Origin: Alopecurus myosuroides
Lineage: Eukaryota; Streptophyta; Magnoliopsida; Poales; Poaceae
DNA: 64,000 bases
Assembly (NCBI GenBank): GCA_028641055.1
Contig: CM054058.1
Location: 501,163,919 to 501,227,918 of the forward strand
Direction of reading: 5' to 3'
In this document: positions 1 to 11,739 of the stretch, in pieces
How the letters are laid out: every line of letters begins with the position of its first letter
Numbering within the stretch: position 1 is the first letter of the stretch
Notes under the pieces: generated by a model
What the model was told of the DNA's origin: nothing
What the model saw: the letters and a program-made list of their open reading frames with translations, nothing else
Database searches by the model: none
Translations under genes and position numbers: made by a program

Positions 1-119
1 TTACCATCTCCTTCAAAAGGAAAGAAGAAAGAATCAAGACTGCTGAATCAAGTTTTCCCGGACAAAATGTATTTGACGAAAGGTGGAGTTTCAGAGTTTT
101 GATCCTTCCTGGGGGCTAC
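1..119 (+). mobile_element. 3' internal end of a Tat-type Gypsy element
   Basis: This stretch matches 22333-22453 closely, which is the region just before the 3' LTR of the complete Tat-type element further right. It ends with the same purine-rich tract and 'gggggctac' just before the LTR. The rest of this copy lies outside the window to the left. It carries small differences from the complete element, so it is a separate, more diverged copy. Confidence 0.85.
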
Positions 120-694
120 TGTCGGATATATACCGAATAGGGGTATAGAAGATGGTAGACAAAAGAGCCGGACTACCAGGGTGGCCTACATGGTAATGGG
201 CTTAGGTCCATTGGGCGGCCCAGTAGTCCGACGCGCAGAAGCCGGATTCTAGAAGAACCCGGATCACGGCCCGCGTGATCTGGCTTGGAGGAGAAGACGG
301 ATTCCTTACTTTCCAAGTTACAAGTTAAACGTAGTCTTCTAGGTTTCTGGTTCTGTAAGCCCTAATCCGGCTATTATATAAAGCCGGACGGGAGATAGAT
401 TTCATAAGTTCCTTTTAGTTTTCAAGGTTCTAGGTTCAAGCTAAAGCCTTACGCAACTCGCCGGGAAGTTCATCCTCGACGAGTAGCTGGATCTATTCCC
501 TTACATTGTAACCTTATTATACGGGCTTTAGTCCCACATAGTGAGAAGTGCAGGAGTAGGTACGCCGTACTGTCGCGACGTACCAAACCTGGGTAAATCC
601 CGTGTTCTGTGTTACTACGCTATCCCGTTACCCCACGTCTCTACCGTAGTCTCATGGCACCCCAGTCTATGAAAACTACTACGATGTCTCGACA
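120..694 (+). repeat. 3' LTR of a Tat-type Gypsy element (older copy)
   Basis: The 575-bp LTR begins TGTCGGATATATAC and ends ATGTCTCGACA, as do the two LTRs at 11165 and 22454. A TATATAAA promoter box lies at 375-382. Its middle part (about 400-520) differs from the young pair by several substitutions and extra bases, so it belongs to a related but distinct subfamily member. The base after it resumes the gag frame of the Athila-type element, so this copy was inserted into that gag. The five bases after it (GTTCC, 695-699) should be the TSD, but the partner lies outside the window. Confidence 0.88.
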
Positions 695-697
695 GTT

Positions 698-2015
698 CCT
701 TTAGCCTCTTCGGTTTCTCAAGAAGAGCATGTTGGTGTAAACTTTATTAGAAATAATAATTTTAACAACAATGCTTATAGAAATAGTTTTGGTGGAAACA
801 ATTATAAGCCTTATCCTCCTAATAATGGTTATGCTAATTCTTATGGCAACTCCTACAATAGCAATAAAAGCTCTACCTCTGATCTTGAAAACATGCTTAG
901 AGAATTTATTAGCACACAAACTGCTTTTAATAAATCAGTTGAGGAAAAGCTTGGTAAAATAGATGTTCTTGCCTCTAAAGTAGATAGCCTTGCTATTGAT
1001 GTTGATTTTCTAAAACTAAAGGTTTTGCCAAAAGATGTTAAACAAAGTAAAACTTTTAATGCCATTCAAGTTCGAATTGATGATAATGTTAGGTTGATGG
1101 CTGAATTACGTGCTAGGTGGGAAAGAGAAGATGAATTGGCTAGAAAGAATAATATTGCTAGAGTTTGCACTATCACAACCACTAGTAAAACTGAAGCTCC
1201 AAGTGCTAGTAAACCTCCTACTATTAATGGTAAAGTAGTTGGTGTTAATAAAGTCCCTACTCCTTTGGTGAAACGTGCTAAATTGCCTCAAACTGCTGAA
1301 ATTACTTCTGATAAAAGTGCTGAAATTTTTAGAGATGTGGGAGATAATGGTCAACATTACTTTTGATGAAAATAATATTGATTTTGATGATTGCAATATC
1401 CCTAAAGTTATTATGTTTCTACAAAAGCTTGCTACAGGTCCCAATGCTAGTGCCATGAATATGGCCTTTACTAAACATATTACCAATGCTCTCATGAAAG
1501 TTAGGGATCCAAAAAAGTTGAAACTTGAAACATCTATCCCTAGGAAATTAAATGATGGTTGGGAGCCTATCATTAAGATAAAAGTAAATGATTTTTATTG
1601 AAATGCTTTGTGTGATCTTGGTGCTAGTATCTCTGTTATGCCTCAAAAGCTTTATGACATGCTTGATCTACCTCCGTTGGAACACTGTTATTTGGATGTT
1701 CATCTTGCTGATAATGCTAAGAAGAAACCTCTTCGTAGAATTGATAATGTTCTTATTATGGTTAACAATAACCTTGTCCATTTTGATTTTGTTGCTATGA
1801 ACATTGAATGCAATGCTTCTTGTCCTATTGTTTTGGGAAGACTTTTTCTTAGAACTGTTGGTGCTGTTATTGATATGAAAGAGGGGAGTATTAAATATCA
1901 ATTCCCCCTCAAGAAAGGTTTGGAACACTTTCCTAGAAAGAATATGAATCTAGCTTTTGACTCTATTATTAGAGCAAGATATGATGTTGATGATTCTTCA
2001 CTTGAAAATACTTGA
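698..2015 (+). pseudogene. gag-protease remnant of Athila-type element
   Basis: The frame opens right after the LTR ending at 694 and encodes an Asn/Gly/Tyr-rich gag tail (about 720-880), then a coiled helical segment. It shows a TGA stop at 1364-1366 and a change of frame between about 1340 and 1370. A second in-frame TGA lies at 1599-1601 immediately before the protease motif. The retroviral-type aspartic protease is recognised by D-L-G-A-S-I-S-V-M-P (about 1614-1643) and, downstream, by I-V-L-G-R. The frame ends at 2015. Codons are strongly A/T-ending, unlike the GC-richer Tat element. The protein would process structural protein in the virus-like particle, but this copy is disabled by the two stops and the frameshift. 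Confidence 0.8.
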
Positions 2016-4741
2016 GTTGCCCTTTTATGCCTAGCTGAAAGGCGTTAAAAAAAGCGCTACCGGGAGACAACCCGTTTTATTTCGCTGTTTTCAACCCGTT
2101 TTCTTTGGTGTGCTTTGCACCTGGGTGTTGTCTATTTTCTTATCAACCCTGCTGTACCTTTTCTTTTGAGTTTTTGTTGAGCCAAGTAAAGCCTCTAGTG
2201 GATAGTTGAGAGTATATTTCGGATTTCTGTGCAGGAAACAGATTTCTGTTGTCCACTGTCAATTCCGTTAAAAATAACAGAAAATTCAAAATGACCTGAG
2301 TTTGTTTTTTCTTAATACTGAGTTATATACGAAACTTTTATTAGTTGACCACGTTTTGATTTGAGCAACAGAACATTTTTGAAAAAAAATCGATATTTAC
2401 CTGTTGTTCTGTTTTGACAGATTTCTGCCATTTATTGCATTTGCATCTTAATCTCTTTCTTTTGGTGTTCTTTTGAGAAAAAAAGTTTTAAAAGAAGTTG
2501 TGACAGTACCTAATGTGTTTTTAAGTGTTAGACTTGTGTTGAAACTGAACCATGTGAATTTATTATTTCAATTGCACTAATGTTGCTAATGAAGATTGTG
2601 AGAAGTTTGGTGTGAAGGAAGTTTTCAAGGGTCAAGAGAAGAGGATGATATGATGTGACCAAGAAGAGCGAAAAGTCTAAGCTTGGGGATGCCTCGGTTG
2701 TACATCCCAGAAAATTCCAAGAAGACTCAAGCGTCTAAGCTTGGGGATGCCCAAGGCATCCCCTTCTTCATCAAAAAATTATCAGGTCACTTCTAGTGAA
2801 ACTATATTTTTATTCGGTCGCATCTTATGTGCTTTACTTGGAGCGTCTTTTATTTTTGTTTTCAGTTTGTTTTTTGTTTTTTATTTAATTTTTTTTTACT
2901 TTTTCAATAATCTTGGTTGGACCCCAGCATTCTTTTATTGGAGAGTGACACGCTCCGCTTTTTCATGAGAATACTTTGTATTCTTAATCTCTGTCTAGCT
3001 GCTGCATTAATTTAGCTCTTGTTTTGCATGTATCTCTTATTAGAGTTGTTAGTTTTAGTAGTGTTATGTGAGTACTCTCATGTTTGCTGGCTGTATCATA
3101 AAGAGTATTTTTGTTAAAGCATGTTTTGTATGGTGCTTGTTGGGATAAAGAAAATTGCTGCTTGAAGTAGAATTTTTAACAGTGCTAGTAGATGCTTGTA
3201 TAGACTGTGGCTAGAACTTTTTCATGCCATGCTAAATGTTATTTTAGTTTTAAATCCTTGTGGTTATTGAGTAGCATGATTAGCCTCACATAGCTGAGAG
3301 TTTTTAATATGTCTTGAAAGATTCATGAGTTGTTCTTGTCATAGTAAAGCATCAATATATGATATTCTCTTTCGAATGTTTTATTTGGTTGACTTGGCGC
3401 ATGCTCACACCATGTTTATGACTACAAACCAGTCACGCCTCCATGACCACTTAGTTTTTGAACTTGTTATACTGCTTATGTTTTAATTAATGATGCTTAT
3501 GTCGCTATGCGTGATTATGACTCTTATGCTCTCTTGATTTATCGCTCACAGTCTTTTGCTAGCCTCCACCTGTACCGAGTATGAGCTCTACTCGTGCATC
3601 CAAACTCCCTTAAACCAAAGTTTTTCCCATTGTGTCCACCATACCTACCTACATGTGGTATTTAACTGCCACTCCAAGTAAATTGCTCATGTGTTACCTT
3701 TTAAACCTTGAAAATTAGTCATGCTTTATGTTCCTGTTTTTGCTCATGAGGACGTAAATAGAGAATCTTTATCTCACTTTTTTATTGGATTTCACACCCT
3801 ATACTAGTGGCTTCATCCGCTTATCCAAATGATAGAAGAGCTGGAAGCAGGGTGCTCAGCCCCAAATTAATACAAACAAATTCTCTTCACTATTTTTGCC
3901 CCTAATTTATCAGTCAAAGCATAATTGTGTAGACAAAAGAGAAAGAAGGATGACCTTCTACACCAGTTGCGTCCTTCACCATGGGAGCCGCTCTTGTGAA
4001 TCCAGTTGACTTGTGACGTACTGTATTTTCTGTTTACCATTCGTTGACATTAGCATACATCTCCCAAAATATAGACACTCCTCCACGGTATGTGATTGTT
4101 GGCAGGCACCCGAGGATTCAGTTACCATGGTTTCTGAATGATGGGTCAGAGGAATGTCAAACTTTTAATACCTCTGTTTAATAAAATAAAATCTCTAGCA
4201 CATGAGTGATCCATGCTTCCCTCCGCGAAGGGCCTTTCTTTTACTTTTATGTTGAGTCTCCATCTTCTATCTTTATGCACAGTTGAGAGAGCATTTTTGC
4301 CATTCTGAGTTCTATTCGCATTTGTCCCATAAGAATCAATAATTACTTCATGATGTGATATTATTTGTTCTTAAATTATTTGTTCTAGTCTTCCTCATGA
4401 ACTTTGAAGGTGTCATGGCATTTATGTTTTGCCCCACTCTTAAGGACTAGCGAAATATCATTTTGCCATGTTTTCTATATACCTGAAACAAACATCTATC
4501 TTCCTTTGCATTATTATTCATGATCCTTTATTTGAGTTACTCTTCGTGATGCAAAGTAATTGATATGCTTTATTATTAAATTTTTATTTATCATGTTTGT
4601 GTTTTAAGTTTTATGATTTAAGCGTGCATATGTATTACATTAGATTGATCAAGTTTATGTTAGTAGCATGTCACCTCAGAAATTATTGTGTTTTATCGTT
4701 TACCTACTCGAGGACGAGTAGGAACAAAGGTTGGGGATGCT
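2016..4741 (+). other. non-coding internal 3' region of the Athila-type element
   Basis: About 2.7 kb of AT-rich sequence without any credible coding frame. No polymerase motif is seen on either strand. The phrase 'aagcttggggatgcc' is repeated near 2678 and 2738. The region ends in a purine-rich tract (about 4727-4741) just before the LTR, which should be the polypurine primer for plus-strand synthesis. Confidence 0.7.
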
Positions 4742-5291
4742 TGATACGTCTCCAACGTATCTATAATTTCTGATGCTCCATGATCATATTATGTCAATTG
4801 CTACTTGTTTTCTCTCTTATTTATAGCATTTTTATACGTTTTCCGGGACTAACCTATTAACAAGATGCCTAGTGCCAGTTCCCTGTTTTCTGTTGTTTTT
4901 TGTTTCAGAAAAGTTGTTCTGGAAACATTCTCGAAATTGGACCCCACAAAGCCCGAAGTGCCTATTTTCCCCGGAAGCATCCAGAACACCGAAGAGGAGT
5001 CGAAGACGGGCATCAGGGGGGCCACACCATAGGGTGGCGCGGGTCCCCCTGGTCGCGCCACCTATGGGTGTGGGGCCGCTGGAGCTCCACCGTCTTTGCC
5101 CTTTCGCCTATTTAATCCCCCTGAATGGAAAACCCTAAGAACCTGATAAAAAATCCCTGAAAATTTCCGCAGCTGCCGTCACCGTCAACCCTAGATCAGG
5201 GGGGTTCTGGAGCTGTTTCCGGCACCCTGCCAGAGAGGAGATCATCACCGGAGGCTTCTACATCACCATGCCTGCCTCCGGAGTGATGCGT
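4742..5291 (+). repeat. 3' LTR of Athila-type element, left part
   Basis: The LTR starts with TGATACGTCTCCAACGTATC. It is interrupted after 5291 by the Tekay-type element, and its last five bases here (TGCGT, 5287-5291) are the target duplicated by that insertion. The remainder resumes at 31348. Confidence 0.85.
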
Positions 5292-5759
5292 TGTCGCACC
5301 CGGACTTTTAGAGGGTACTCACAGCCCGCTAAACAGTAGATAAATGGCTTACGGGGCTTACCTGCACCCGCATCTCAATATGAGTAGGCCAACACGTAAA
5401 CGTGTGACAACCATCCTCTACTATTCATCATCTGTGAAACCATCCAATAGAAATCCGAATACTTCCATTGACGTACTTCATAACATACACACATGGTACG
5501 TCAACGGCATCTGAACAAGTGATATCACAACAAATCTCTAAGACACAAAGAAATAGAAATAAGTAGCAAAAGCTCTCAATAGAGCAGAGATAGCAAATAT
5601 AGTCATGCAGAGGACACATGTCCCAACAAGTCATCATTACATCACAGCGGAAGCATCCAAAGTTTCTGAGTACAGACAAGATCCAAATAGGCCTAAGAGG
5701 CCGGAAACGAAAGAACGGAGCCCATCCACGAAGTATCGGGTTCTGCCCGGGTCCGCTAT

Positions 5760-7114
5760 CTACTTGTCAGCAGCCTCGTCATACTCCACGTAGTAGCCAC
5801 CATGGGGATCCTCGGAAACGTAGTCTGCAGAACACGCAGCCCCAAAGGGGTCAGTACAGACGAGTACTGGCAAGCAAGACGCACAAGATACCAAAGGGTA
5901 CCCGACAACACCAAGTACAGATGCTTTGGGTTCAACGGAAGATAGGTGATACAAAGGTGCGGCAGCGGGCTGCCCCAACCAACTACAGAGAGACGCTACA
6001 ACATCCGGCTAAAAGAAAGGGATAAGATAGCGCATCGGAGCCAACTACCACTAACCTCAAACAAACCCATCCTGGATCTCGCCCCTTATCCAAAGAAGCA
6101 ATCCGAGGATAACTCACACAGTTGGATTAATGAAGGTTCAAGTTATTGTGTCAATAAGCCTATTACTAGTCAAATTATTATTAATTAGGTGTAAGTTGTC
6201 TAATCCTTGTTAGCCAGCCCTATCACCAAGTCATCCATAACCGCGGACAACACTGCTTCTCGAGAAGATTTAACCCTGCAGGGGTGCACCAATTTGGCCG
6301 TACACGTAAGAATATCCCGCCAGACGGGGATCAAACCCACCAAGGAGGCACTCAACACAACCCAACTCTTCTTCGCATCAAGCCCAAAGAACCACGTGCT
6401 GTGCGTGCGCGGCTAATCGAGCCCCCACGAAGAAAAGGGGAACCCTCATAGCACTGGAAGACCACGCTGCCCTAAATGCCGACTACAAAAGTTCCACCCT
6501 GGCGCCAAGGGTTCGTACCTGCATATGCATGCATCAAATGGAAAGCCCGAACTAAGTGTGGCGATTTGGACGAGATGCGAATCGAATCAGAGTTGCGGGG
6601 GGCGCCCATACACGCTTCCCACATGCGGTTAGCGCGCTCATCATGGATCTAGAGGACAAGAACTTTTCCTGAGTTCGACACTAGCAGGCCTCAAAACCAT
6701 GCCCGGCCTCCTGCCGGTGCCTTATCATCAATTAGCATTACCTCAAACATTAACAGGTTGTTGTTTAAACATCGAGCCCCCAGAACATAGTAAATATGGT
6801 AACAGAAATAACGGACATCAGACTCGAGCATAATCAACCCTAAGCATGCTAGTAAGACACGGGCAACAAGCAACGGGGTTATAGGTGTGGAGGATAGGCT
6901 ATATCAGGGTTACAGGATAACATGTGATAGGATCGGAACACAAGCAACGAATCTTAAGGCTAGCAGATTAGACAACGGAAAGTATCGGTAACAAGTGTGG
7001 AAAGGACACAATGGTTCATGTGAGTGAATACTTGCCTGCAAACTCAGTAGCCTGGTACTGGGCTAACTCCTCTGAAGTAGTGTCGTAAACCTCGTCTGTC
7101 TCAACGTCGTCGTC
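5760..7114 (-). other. putative spliced acidic coding segments inside the Tekay LTR
   Basis: On the element's sense strand one segment (7114 down to 7036) encodes an acidic peptide starting DDDVETDEVYD and ends CAG|GCAAGT, a good GC-type splice donor. A second segment (5824 down to 5760) follows a TGCAG acceptor and encodes DYVSEDPHGG...DEAADK then stop. Phases agree (phase 1 to phase 1). The same pair occurs in the LTRs at 27232-31342 and 58949-63683. The function is unknown, and the splicing is inferred from the sequence only. Confidence 0.4.
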
Positions 7115-8140
7115 TATTCGAGAAGAAGCAAACAAACAACGCAGAGAGACAAACAATCAATAACATGGCATAATGCACAAACATGGGATGATGCATGACA
7201 ATTTTAAGGATGCATCATAGATAAACTAGTTGACATGGTGAACATAGTTAAATGGGCCCATATGCAATTTGGGTTGCATATAGAAAGGCCCAAGAATTAA
7301 AGTTGAATTAAGTGATCTACAAATAACCATCATGTGAAATTTTATTAGTATGATGCATGGATGATGAAAACAATAAGAAAACAACAATAGCTTCAATTTG
7401 ATATGTTTTTTACCAAGTTTGGAATTTTATTTATTAAGTTATGAAATTTGGCTTCTTAAATGAGTTACACAAACATTTATTGTTTTCACCCATTTTAATT
7501 GTTCAAAACAGATAGCAAAATTCATATTTGGAAAGAACACAAAATTTTAGATGGAATACATATTTCATTTGTTGAAAAAGGATTTAAAATGAGCAAGTTA
7601 TTAATTTGACAATTTTAAATGCATTAATTAAGAAACATTTGTTTTCAGCAATTTAATTTATTTAAAACAGAACACAAAGTTGATATTTGCAAATTTCATG
7701 AAAAATGGGGTGGAAAACATATTTAGTTTGTTGAATTTGGAATTTTTATGCCCAAGTTATGAATTTGGCAATATTAAATGAATTAAACAAGGATTCAATT
7801 ATTTCACCAAATTAAAATACTCAAAACAGAAAACAAAGTTTATAGTTAGGTAGAGAATTTAATTTGGTATGGAAAACATATTTAACATGTTGAATTTTAA
7901 TTCAAAATGAGGGATTTATGTGAGTTTGAAATACAGGGACCATTCTGTAAAAACTAGGGACTGGAAAGTAAAAGAAAAAGGGCCAGAAACTGGTTTCCAC
8001 CTCGCAGTGACCCAGCCTGAGCCACTGACAAGGGGCCCTGGGCCACGGTGGCGCTTGCATGGCGTGTAGGAAGCTGACTGGGCTGTCAGGGTCGCAGACA
8101 GGTGGGCCTCCTGCGCGAGGGATAAATCCCTAAAAAGATT

Positions 8141-8195
8141 GCGCGAGGGGGGGCTCGAACCCACGCCCTCGGTTGTGCGCGTGCCACTGGGCTGT
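8141..8195 (-). repeat. tRNA-like module (B-box/T-arm) in the LTR
   Basis: On the minus strand the sequence reads GGCGTGGGTTCGAGCCCCC, which looks like a T-arm with the GGTTCGA pol III B-box. It is preceded by a short stem-like segment. A full cloverleaf with a clear acceptor stem is not seen, so this is a tRNA-derived module rather than a tRNA gene. The same module is present at about 30081-30150, and a different version at 60494-60553. Confidence 0.45.
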
Positions 8196-9383
8196 TGCTT
8201 CGTTCGTGACAGATCTGAGGGGTATGCAGTTTTGAGGTGGGCTTCAGATGTGGTTCTGACGAAACTGAAACTTGGTTCAGTTTCTGAACCTGACGGAGGC
8301 GTGATCGCCGGCGGCGACGCGCAGCTGCTGCCGTGCGAGGGAAGCAGAGGGTGCGTGCTGTGCGCTGATGCATCGCAGATGGAGAGAGGGACAGAAGGAG
8401 GGGGCGTGTGCTCACCCCCGATCGTCGTGGAGGCAGTGGCTTGGGCAGCTCCGTCGGAGGGGAGGCAGACGGTGGCGACAGGTAGCTCGGCGACGGCGGC
8501 GCTCTGCTGCTCCGAGGCCCCTGCTGCGGTGTCGAGGAGGAAGGTGGAGGCGCGGGGAGTCGATTCCCGCGATCAGCCTGCTCGAAGAAGTCCCATAGCA
8601 ACGGCGATCGCCGGAGACTGCCGCGCTGCTGTGCGGTGGTGGAGGTGCAGGGAGCAGCGAAGGAATCAGAGGAGGGAGGAGGAAGAGAGAAGCGGCGGCG
8701 GCGGAGATGGAGGAGGGAAGAGAGCTAGGGCACGGCCCCGTGGTGCCTTAAGTAGATGCGGAGGGGAGCAGGTGGAGCTCCTGCAGGTGGGGGAGCTCCC
8801 TCCCTCTCTGTCTCCGTACAGAGGAGGACGAAGGGGAGCGGGCCGCGCGCGCTGGCTGGGGTGGTAGGTGGGCTGGGCCGGCCCATTCGGCTGGCCTGGT
8901 CTGCCTCCCCCAGCCCGTTTTTCCATTTTTTATTTCTTTTTCTCTTTTTTTTGTAGGAAAGAAAAGAGAAGAAAAGAAAGGGTTTTTGGGTTTCAAAAAT
9001 TTTGGTGATAATTTTTTATAGGTTCTTTATTGCAAAAGCCCAGATGTACAAACTTTTGTTTTTCAAAATTTAAATTTTTGCTGCTGTTTGAAATTTAAAT
9101 GAATTTGAGTGAAATTTGCAAGAATTGAATTATTGAAAATTAAGCAAGTTAATTATATGAAAATTCAAGTTTAGTGGAAAAAATGGTTTGATTTGAATGT
9201 TTTATTGGAAAGGTTGTAACAGACCAAGTATTGAAACAAGGATTTGAAATTTGGTTTGAAATTCAAATGGAAAACAAGTGAAAACAAGTGAGAACAAATG
9301 CAATACTCATGATGGAATGATGCAAACTAAAATTAAACAAGGAGCAAGCATTCTAAGGTTGTTTTCATACTTGGGATGTTACA

Positions 9384-9405
9384 AAACGCCCCCCCCCCCC
9401 TTGAA
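9384..9405 (-). other. polypurine tract of Tekay-type element
   Basis: Immediately inside the 3' LTR the minus strand carries a run of 12 G preceded by AAG. This is the expected site of plus-strand primer formation. The homopolymer length may be imprecise. Confidence 0.7.
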
Positions 9406-9425
9406 GGAATCGCGCCCCGAGATTC

Positions 9426-11159
9426 CTACTGAGAAGAGAAAAGGTCCGGATACTTCTTGCGAAGATCCTCTTCGGTCTCCCACGTTGCCTCTTTATCGGA
9501 ATGATGAGACCACTGCACTTTTAAGAACTTAGTGCTCTTGTTGCGAGTTTTGCGCTCGGTCTCATCGAGAATTCGAATAGGGTGCTCCTCATAAGAGAGG
9601 TCTTCTTGCAGTTCAATGGAATCATGATCAATTGCACGACCTGGATCTTTGAAGCACCTCTTGAGCTGTGACACGTGAAACACATCGTGCAGCTTGGATA
9701 GCTTTTCTGGAAGTTCAAGACGATAGGCATTTTCTGCACGCCTTGAGAGAATGTTGAAGGGACCAATATATCTTGGTGCAAGATTTCCTTTGACACCAAA
9801 ACGATGAGTGCCTCTGAGGGGAGTTACACGAAGATATGCTTTGTCTCCAGGTGCATAGACCATGTCCCTGTGTTTGCTGTCATAGTAGCTTTCTGACGAG
9901 ACTGAGCAATCTTGAGATTTTCACGAATGATACGAACTTTCTCTTCGGCTTCCTTAACAATGTCAGGGCCTAAGAGTGAATGTTCACCAGCTCCAGACCA
10001 ATTGATTGGACTCCTGCATCTGCGGCCATAGAGAGCCTCAAATGGTGCCATGCCTAGGCTTGCCTGGAAGCTGTTGTTGTAGGAGAATTCAGCATATGGA
10101 AGACATTCCTCCCATTTCATGCCAAAAGAGAGACCACATGCTCTGAGCATATCCTCGAGATCTGATTGACTCTTTCGACTTGCCCTTGAGACTGAGGATG
10201 GTAGGCTGTGCTGAACAGAAGCTTGGTGCCCAAGGCTTCTTGAAAACTTTTCCAGAAATGAGAAGTGAAGATGCTTCCACGGTCTGAGCTTATTTCCAAT
10301 GGAACACCATGAAGAGGAACAATCTTTGCTGTGTAGAGCTCTGCTAACTGACTAGCTGAGATTGTCTCTTTGACAGGAAAGAAGTGAGCTACTTTAGTGA
10401 GTCGATCAATGACAACGAAGATTGCATCGTTGCCCCTCTTGGACTTTGGGAAACCAGTGACGAAGTCCATTTCAATCATGTCCCACTTCCACTCAGGGAT
10501 TTTCAGAGGTTGGAGAAGACCGGATGTTTTCTGATGAACTGCCTTAAGACGTTGACAAACGTCGCATTCAGAAACGTATTGAGCAATTTGACGTTTCATG
10601 CTAGGCCACCAATACAGTGTCTTGAGATCCTGGTACATCTTTGTTCTTCCAGGGTGTATGGAGAGAGGAGTTTCATGAGCCTCCTTGAGAATGACATTTT
10701 TGAGACTTTGAATTTTAGGAACCGCAATGCGTCCTTCGAAGAACACCGTTCCCTTGTCATCAATTGAGAAGCACTCAAATTTCTCATTGCCTTCTTTGAT
10801 GTGTTCTACAATCTTCTTGATTTCAGCATCACGAAGTTGTTCAGAACGAATCTTGTCCTCGAGAGTTGGACTGGCTGTCAAGTTTGCAAGATAGCCTTGA
10901 GGAACAATACCAAGGTTGAGCTTCTGGAATTCTTCATGAAGAGGAGGTTGGCTTTCCATGATCATGAGATTATTGCAATACGACTTGCGACTGAGAGCAT
11001 CGGCCATAACATTAGCCTTGCCTGGAGTGTAAGAAATGGTAAGATCAAAGTCTTTAATCTTTTCAATCCATCTCCTTTGTCTGAGGTTTAGATCTGGTTG
11101 AGTGAAGATGTACTTCAGACTCTTATGATCGGAAAAGATTTCAGTGCGATTACCCAACA
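9426..11159 (-). pseudogene. Tekay-type pol 3' part: RNase H end, integrase, chromodomain
   Basis: This is the downstream half of the polyprotein, separated from its first half by the Tat insertion at 11160-11164. It contains the end of RNase H (SDHKSL near the cut, then [15 protein letters not shown]), an integrase zinc-binding region (about 10540-10640), and a DDE core visible as [17 protein letters not shown] and GQVERVN. A C-terminal chromodomain-like region (about 9440-9600) shows a FLKVQW...ATWE pattern. One-base deletions shift the frame near 10167 (just after the integrase glutamate) and near 9892, leaving three frames. The stop is at 9426. The chromodomain is known in this clade to bias insertion towards heterochromatin. 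Confidence 0.88.
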
Positions 11160-11164
11160 AGTAT

Positions 11165-11720
11165 TGTCGGATATATACTGAATAGGGGTATAGAAGATGG
11201 TAGATAAAGAGCCGGACTGCCAGGGTGGCCTGCATGGTAATGGGCTTAGGTCCATTGGGCGGCCCAGTAGTCCGACGCGCAGAAGCCGGATTCTAGAAGA
11301 ACCCGGATCACGGCCCGCGTGATCTGGCTTGGAGGAGAAGACGGATTCCTTGCTTTCCAAGTTACGAGTTAAACGTAGTCTTCTAGGTTTCTGATTCTGT
11401 AAGCCCTAACCCGGCTATTATATAAAGCCGGACGGGAGATAGATTAGAACAAGTTAGGCATAACAGAGAAGCTCCACGCAACTCGCCGAGAAGCTCATCC
11501 TCGCCGAGTAGCTAGATTTACACCCTCACATTGTAACCCTGTCAAACGGGCTTTAGTCCCAATTAGTGAGAAGTGCAGGAGTAGGTACGCCGTACTGTCG
11601 CGACGTACCGAACCTGGGTAAAATCCCGTGTTCTGTGTCAATACGCTATCCCGTTACCCCACGTCTCTACCGTAGTCTCATGGCACCCCCGTCTATGAAA
11701 ACTACTACGATGTCTCGACA
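11165..11720 (+). repeat. 5' LTR of Tat-type element
   Basis: 556 bp, from TGTCGGATATATAC to TGTCTCGACA. It differs from the 3' LTR at three bases by eye, all in otherwise identical context: GACGGATTCC versus GACGAATTCC, and two changes in CACCCCCGTCTATG. Confidence 0.95.
11419..11426 (+). promoter_or_regulatory. LTR TATA box of Tat-type element
   Basis: TATATAAA in a GCCGG-flanked context. The same box is at 375-382 and 22708-22715 in the other two LTRs, so it is the likely core promoter for element transcription. Confidence 0.7.
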
Positions 11721-11721
11721 G

Positions 11722-11739
11722 TTGGCGCCCACCATGGGG
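11722..11739 (+). other. primer-binding site of Tat-type element
   Basis: TTGGCGCCCACCATGGGG begins one base after the LTR end, the position where a host tRNA 3' end should pair to prime minus-strand synthesis. The matching tRNA was not determined. It overlaps the first ATG of gag at 11734. Confidence 0.65.

Larger units (their letters stand above)
5292..9383 (-). repeat. 3' LTR of Tekay-type element (left copy)
   Basis: A 4092-bp LTR nearly identical to 27232-31342. It contains AT-rich arms (7200-7910 and 8940-9360), a GC-rich island (7980-8900), a tRNA-like module (about 8141-8195) and two short conserved acidic coding segments (7036-7114 and 5760-5824). Compared with its partner it lacks an 11-bp tandem duplication near 8175. 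Long GC-rich frames on both strands of the island are judged non-coding. Confidence 0.92.

Noticed and set aside
2741..2968. 75-codon frame in the Athila-type non-coding region
   Set aside because: It is Phe-rich low-complexity sequence in an AT-rich spacer with no conserved motif.
8139..8867. Long GC-rich reading frames (up to 242 codons) in the LTR island, also at 30132-30818
   Set aside because: They are antisense to the element, low-complexity, overlap equally long frames on the other strand and are absent from the diverged third LTR. They are a composition effect, not genes.
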